Of a stretch of 64,000 nucleotides of DNA, positions 59,018-64,000 are shown in pieces. Positions within the stretch are counted from its first letter, which is position 1, and each line of letters begins with the position of its first letter. A program made the translations under genes and the position numbers. This DNA comes from Auanema rhodensis (taxonomy: Eukaryota; Nematoda; Chromadorea; Rhabditida; Rhabditidae): contig OZ059895.1 in the NCBI GenBank assembly GCA_964057225.1, forward strand, positions 6,572,001 to 6,636,000, read 5' to 3'. The notes below the pieces were generated by a model that saw only the letters and a list, made by a program, of their open reading frames with translations, was not told where the DNA came from and searched no databases.

Positions 59018-61640
59018 ATGAGACTCGGAGAAGAGGATGAACCTTCCACTTCTCGAAATTATGCTCCATATGTAGCGGCGGACAGAAAAGATGGATTGTT
59101 TGGATATGAAAAAAATATAGTAATTCCTCCTCCGTGGTCGAAGAAGCGATATAGTTTGTCGATCGAAGGGTATTTTACAATAGCTATGTTATATCGTTAT
59201 ATTGTTCTATTTTTGTTTTAAGATTACACGAAGAAATATTGGATGTTTATCATTGGCTTAAACCATCAACTTTAGAAAAGGCTATTAGATTTAAAGTTTT
59301 TCAAAGAGTATGTTGATATTTATTCCGTAGATGAGTTAAAGTTTAGGTACAAGACGCTATTAAAGAAAAATGGAAAGATAATGATGTGAAAGTGTCTGTT
59401 TTTGGCAGTTTACGCACTCAGTTGTTTTTACCGACTTCTGATATAGATGTGTTAGTTGAATGTAATGAATGGGGTAACGATTTGTCGTCTGTTTTACAGG
59501 TTTCATTTATTTTATATTTGTTTTCCAAATAACCTTTTCAGGCAACTGCTGAAGCTTTAAAAGCTTCGGGAATGGCTGAAACCATATCAGTGTATGGTGA
59601 AGCCTTTGTACCAATTGTTAAAATGGTTGACAAGGATACACGCTTATCGATAGATATTTCTTTTAACACTGTTCAAGGAGTTAAAGCAGCAGATTATATT
59701 GAAAGGGTAATAATAATCAATTGAGAATTTCTTGATTCAAAATTTATTTGAGGTGAAACAAGAATTCCCTGTTGTTGAACCTTTGGTGTTAATTCTAAAA
59801 CAATTCCTTATTCAAAGAAATTTGAATCAAACTTATACAGGTGGATTGTCATCATATGGCTTAATTCTTATGTTAATCAGCTTTTTGCAAGTATGCTATT
59901 GACTAGTTAAATATAGTGTATCTAAAGAATTATAGATTTACGGGATGCCAGTACGTGGAAAATCTATGTACAGTGGAGGGGTTAATTTAGGTGAACTACT
60001 TATGCGATTTTTTGAAGTTTATGCTCAAGTAAGAAAACATTATTTTGAATATGTTATTATAAAGTTCTCAGGAGTTCAACTACCTAGAAGTAGGGATCTC
60101 AGTATATAATTGCTGTTATAAAAAGAAATGCAGTAAGCCAGGAGAGATGGATGCTGTACTTTCCTTGGAAGACCCTTTGTTGCCAAGTCGGCTATCTTTT
60201 CTATGAAGAAAAAATATTAATTATTTTTAGCTAATGAAGTTGGCCGTTCAACATTTAATTTTGTAGGAATTCAGACTGCATTTGCTCAAGCGTTACAGGT
60301 TTTGTTAAGTGTTTTCTGATACGTTTTTTAAGTACTTTTCAGGTCCTGAAAGGTGTATTTGTCCATGATCGGAGGAAAAGTCGCTTATTTAGTTCCAAAC
60401 TCTATGGTGGCAGTATGTTGTCTCTTATTATGCCCTTCACTCCTCAACAGATTCAGTATAGAAACTGGCTCAAGGTGAGCGACAAGGTATGCATTTGCTT
60501 GATGCTTGCGCTTAAAATTCCGTGTATGCTGATAAGAGCTACTGTGTTCTGATGCATTATTGAGCTTTGCTGCATTTTTTCGGATTAATCTGATTTATCA
60601 ATGATTCTCTTATGTTGAGATCAAATTTAACTGCTTTGCTTTTTATTTGTCCTTCGAGTGCTTACATTTTGTTCAACATTAACTTTAACATTAACCTGAA
60701 AGTCTTACAGAGTTTTTCCATGACATATCCAGGGGAACCTATTCGAGCAACTCAGTTGATTACGAACACTTTCTTAGCGCCGGTAACATATGATTTCAAA
60801 GTCCAATAAAGTTATTTTTAGTATTTTTAGATTGTAAATCTTGATACACTCGACTGGCACACTATAGCGTTTGCTGTGCCTAAACATACCAAACGTTTAA
60901 CCATTTCTCCACCCGAGGAAAAGACAGCAGGTTGCGCTTAGCAGGTCTTAACTAGCAACATACTAGCATTTTAGCAAAATCTGACGAAGAGACACATGAC
61001 GGTACCGATAAGAACAGGAATAATAAATGGTATCCCCCAAGTGATTCTCAATCAGATTCTCATAGCCCCAACGAGAACAATAACGTAAGCAATCTTGTGA
61101 TTTACTAGTTATTCTTAAATTTGTATCTTATAGCAAAATAAGCCAAATGATTTTTATAATGATCTCAATAATGTTAGAAATTCTATGAACTCTATTAGAG
61201 TCGATGACCATCCAATGAATGAGCGATCTCAGGATTCGCATCATTACCCTTCAAATGACAACTTTGATCTAAAATCTCAAGCTCCAATCCCGTAAGATTT
61301 TTTAAAATAAATATTTTGAGTTAATTGAATTTACAGTGCTTATATGAATAACCGCAACAACTCATACTACAATCGACCTCGAAATGCTCCACCAAATATG
61401 AAGTTTAGAAAGACAAAAAAGAGCATGGAACGTCGTCATAAAAATGCTGAGGTTTTTTATTTTATCAATTTTGTTTTTACAGTATTATTTCAGAATCGTT
61501 CTGAAAATCAGCAACTGCCTGACTCAACCCCTTTTGCAAAAGCAAATTACGCTTCTGCAGCCGCACTCACAGAGTGTATGCGATCATCTGACGATGGTGA
61601 TAACAGCGAGCAGGGTTCAGTTAAAAGCGTTTGTATATAG
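59018..61640 (+). CDS. gld-4: TENT4/TRF4-type non-canonical poly(A) polymerase
   Basis: Adds A residues to RNA 3' ends; in C. elegans GLD-4 acts with GLS-1 in germline mRNA translation. Exons: 59018-59169, 59223-59307, 59347-59499, 59542-59706, 59753-59890, 59936-60028, 60072-60186, 60231-60298, 60343-60474, 60711-60782, 60831-60930, 60975-61084, 61134-61291, 61337-61451, 61494-61640; 600 residues. Seen: nucleotidyltransferase core with FGSLRTQLFLPTSDIDV (Gly99-Ser100, Asp111, Asp113) and the third acidic residue in LSIDISFN (Asp168), the central domain with VLILKQFLIQRNLN, GGLSSYGLILM and DPLLPTNEVGRS, then a low-complexity Asn/Ser tail ending with a basic KFRKTKKSMERRHK patch. No RNA-recognition motif. 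All catalytic residues are present. The gld-4 identity over other TRF4 paralogues rests on the mel-26 neighbour as well as sequence. Confidence 0.93.
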
Positions 61641-62371
61641 ATTGTTGGTTGTTACCATCTACTTTACCCCCTCTATTATTTTTTTTTCTCAACTCTTTTC
61701 TCCAGGAAGCGCTTAGTTTTGTAAACTACACATCTTCATACTTCTGTTTAGCTAAAAATACTTAAAAAGTCCAAGGATAGGTTGGATCGCAAAGCTATTC
61801 TCACCTTTTTTTTCTAATTTACTTGTTAATTTTCTTCTAACGCCTATTCTATTGCTTTATTCAGTTGCTTATTTGATTTTTCATTTTGTTCGTATTTTTG
61901 CGTTTCTCCTGAAGCAGTCCGCAGTTACACTGCGCATGCGCCTTAGCCATCGTGATTCTGCTCTGCTCAATACCCATTGACGTCTGATATATGTTTATAT
62001 ATATATATATGTATCTGAGATTTTTATTCTATATTCCATTTTATTAGAGATAGCTCCTTTTACGCATGGTGCTTTTCATTATTTTCTTCATTACTGGTTA
62101 AGTTTACGGTGATCTTCAGTTTTACTACTAGCGTAGAAAAATAGGGTTTGTATTTATCACTATCATGGCTATGTCTGATGGGTTTAAAGTATTATCGAAT
62201 ATGAATATATTATATATATTATATAATATTTGTTTATCAGGGTTAAAGATTATTTCACTGTAGTTTTATTATTTATTGTTGGTCTCATGTTCCTGAATTA
62301 CTTGTTTTACCTTTTTCATGAGTCATACTATTTTGTTTGCATCCTTTGTATTTGCTTATTGTTTTAGGTAA
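61641..62371 (+). other. Spacer between gld-4 and mel-26
   Basis: 731 nt: gld-4 3' UTR (T-rich, no crisp AATAAA) and the mel-26 5' region. It ends in GTTTTAG, four nt before the ATG (62361-62367). A CTGCGCATGCGC block at about 61937-61948 is a local GC-rich near-palindrome (NRF1-like GCGCATGCGC). Confidence 0.45.
62358..62367 (+). promoter_or_regulatory. Probable trans-splice acceptor of mel-26
   Basis: A T-rich stretch ending in TTTTAG, followed by GTAA and the ATG at 62372. Confidence 0.5.
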
Positions 62372-63895
62372 ATGGAGCCTAATAGCGGAGATGTTAGTAT
62401 GGGAGGCGAACATTGTAATCCCCACACCGGGAATTCTTCTCAGACCGAGATTAAAGTAGAGGTGAGCTTGTCATGTGATAAGTTAATATGCAATTGATTA
62501 TTATTAATTGCAGAAAGTCAATCACAGTTGGACTGTTAAAAACTTTTCACATTGCTATCAGGAATATCTTGAGGTTTTGATTTCTTAATATTAGTCATTT
62601 CCACATGAAGAATCTTAGAATTTCGTGTATCTTACTCGCGGAGAAGAGCAGTTAACATGGTCTATAAAAATATATCCTAAAGGAAATGGAGAGAATAATA
62701 AGGATTTTGTTTTCCTATGTTTGAACCGAGTGGTAATGCTTCTTCTTAGTTAGCTATTGCATTTGTTTACATTTAGGTAAATAATAATAATAGTGGCAAA
62801 TCGACGAAAATCGGATTTAAGTCTCGCTTCATGCTTCGTACAGCCGAACTAAAAGAAATTGAGGTAACCTCTGCTTTTTCAAATATTTTATTTTGATAAC
62901 ATTAATTTTTCATTTAGATGAGAATACATCCTAATCCTTCACATTCCGACTATGTTTCATACATTAAACGAGACGTCCTTTTCCCCCAAATATTGCCTCG
63001 TGATATGATTATTGTGAATGTTGAAATTGATGTAGCTGTAGAAACGATCACAACTACACACGAGCCAATATTGGTAAGATAAAAAAGCATTTTATTCTCT
63101 CAATCATATGGTTTCAGCCCAATTCTAACTGTGAACAGCAATTAGTTGAAGATTACCAAAGACTGTTCCGTGAAGACTTATTAACAGATTTTACTATCAG
63201 AATTGGCGGTCGGGATATTCGAACACATCGGGCAATTCTGGCAGCCAGGTTTTTCCATTTCATAAAGCATTTACAATGTTCAAGTTTTAGATCTCCGGTC
63301 TTTGGCGCTATGCTAATGCATGAGGACACAAATGAAACAAAAACGGTTTGATATATAAGTTATTATGTAGTTCTCAATTGTGGGCTTCAGGGAATATTGG
63401 AAATTAGTGATTTGGATTACGATGTTGTTTATGAAATGGTTTATTATATTTATACTGGACGCTGTCAGCGTGAAATATCTGATATTGCTGGCGACCTTTT
63501 GGTTGCTGCCGATAAGTATCGGCTCGAAGAATTAAAGGTTGGTTTTTTTTTGCCGTGACAAGCTATTTCCTCTTATTTTCAGAGTCACTGTGAAAAACAT
63601 TTAATTGAAAATTTATCGACAGATAGCGTATGCCATCTTTTAGTCTTAGGCGATGTATATGGAGCCCCTCGATTAAGGAATCGTGCTGTACAAGTATGTA
63701 TTGATATTTAAACTTTTACTTATACTTATCTCATTATAGTTGATCCTTTCACGCCCCAAGACGGTAACTAATACTCAAGGGTGGGATGAAATTCTTAAAT
63801 CACATCCTTCACTTGTAACTGACATTGTTAATAACTTCGAAAAGGCTCAGACTGGATGCGGGGAGTCAAGCCAAACTCAAACCCAACCTCAATAA
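62372..63895 (+). CDS. mel-26: MATH-BTB substrate adaptor of CUL3 ubiquitin ligase
   Basis: Recruits substrates (katanin MEI-1 in C. elegans embryos) to CUL-3. Exons: 62372-62461, 62514-62573, 62619-62732, 62777-62863, 62918-63073, 63118-63248, 63291-63345, 63391-63537, 63583-63693, 63740-63895; 368 residues. Seen: MATH domain (about 30-165) beginning TEIKVEKVNHSWTVKNFSH with IYPKGNGENNKDFVFLCLNR; BTB domain (about 185-300) with RTHRAILAARSPVFGAML and EMVYYIYTGRC; a C-terminal 3-box/BACK-like helix region (AADKYRLEELKSHCEKHLIE) and a short Gln/Thr tail. Domain order and length agree with MEL-26/SPOP; the MATH domain is especially close to what I recall of C. elegans MEL-26. The stop lies 105 nt before the window end. 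Confidence 0.96.
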
Positions 63896-64000
63896 TGAGG
63901 ATCTGTATTTGCAAATGTGGAAATCAATTAGCTGAGCTTTTTGTTTGAATAACATACGCTGCTTTATATATCGTTCTTCGGACTCAGTCAGTGTATCAGT

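Overview
The window is nuclear DNA of a nematode. The evidence is: genes broken by many tiny introns (most 43-50 nt, GT...AG with T-rich acceptors); start codons lying directly behind TTTTAG/TTCAG acceptors that look like spliced-leader sites; same-strand genes packed with 50-400 nt between them; and proteins closest to nematode families (MEL-26, GLD-4, GEI-17, RSBP-1). The sequence is AT-rich and carries many long (CT)n/(GA)n tracts. I cannot name the species. From memory, C. elegans cosmid W10D5 carries mef-2, nduf-7 and gei-17 together, and ZK858 carries gld-4 and mel-26. If so, the right 22 kb of this window is conserved microsynteny.

Layout. 1-21,690: seven genes, all on the minus strand. 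Read in transcription order from the right they are CAF-1 large subunit (chaf-1), R7-RGS binding protein (rsbp-1), gamma-glutamyltransferase, a secreted phospholipase A2-like protein, URI prefoldin-like protein (uri-1), a type II Golgi-like coiled-coil membrane protein, and the LATS/Warts kinase (wts-1), which runs off the left edge. chaf-1 and rsbp-1 are only 47 nt apart and look like an operon. 21,691-42,082: a gene-poor 20 kb stretch full of pyrimidine tracts and microsatellites, with no gene I can support. 42,116-52,953: mef-2 on the plus strand, spread over 11 kb by two large introns. 53,762-56,760: gei-17 (PIAS SUMO ligase), minus, convergent with mef-2. 57,083-58,412: nduf-7 (complex I NDUFS7), minus, upstream of gei-17 and perhaps co-transcribed with it. 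59,018-61,640: gld-4 (TENT4-type poly(A) polymerase), plus. 62,372-63,895: mel-26 (MATH-BTB CUL3 adaptor), plus.

Together: mef-2 encodes a canonical phosphorylation-dependent sumoylation motif and sits tail to tail with a PIAS SUMO ligase, the class reported to modify MEF2 in mammals. gld-4 and mel-26 are germline/early-embryo regulators in C. elegans. The other genes are housekeeping or signalling genes. I built every exon model by hand from splice signals; all reading phases close, giving complete proteins of 169-689 residues for all genes except the truncated wts-1. No mobile element with coding capacity, rRNA, tRNA or CRISPR was found.
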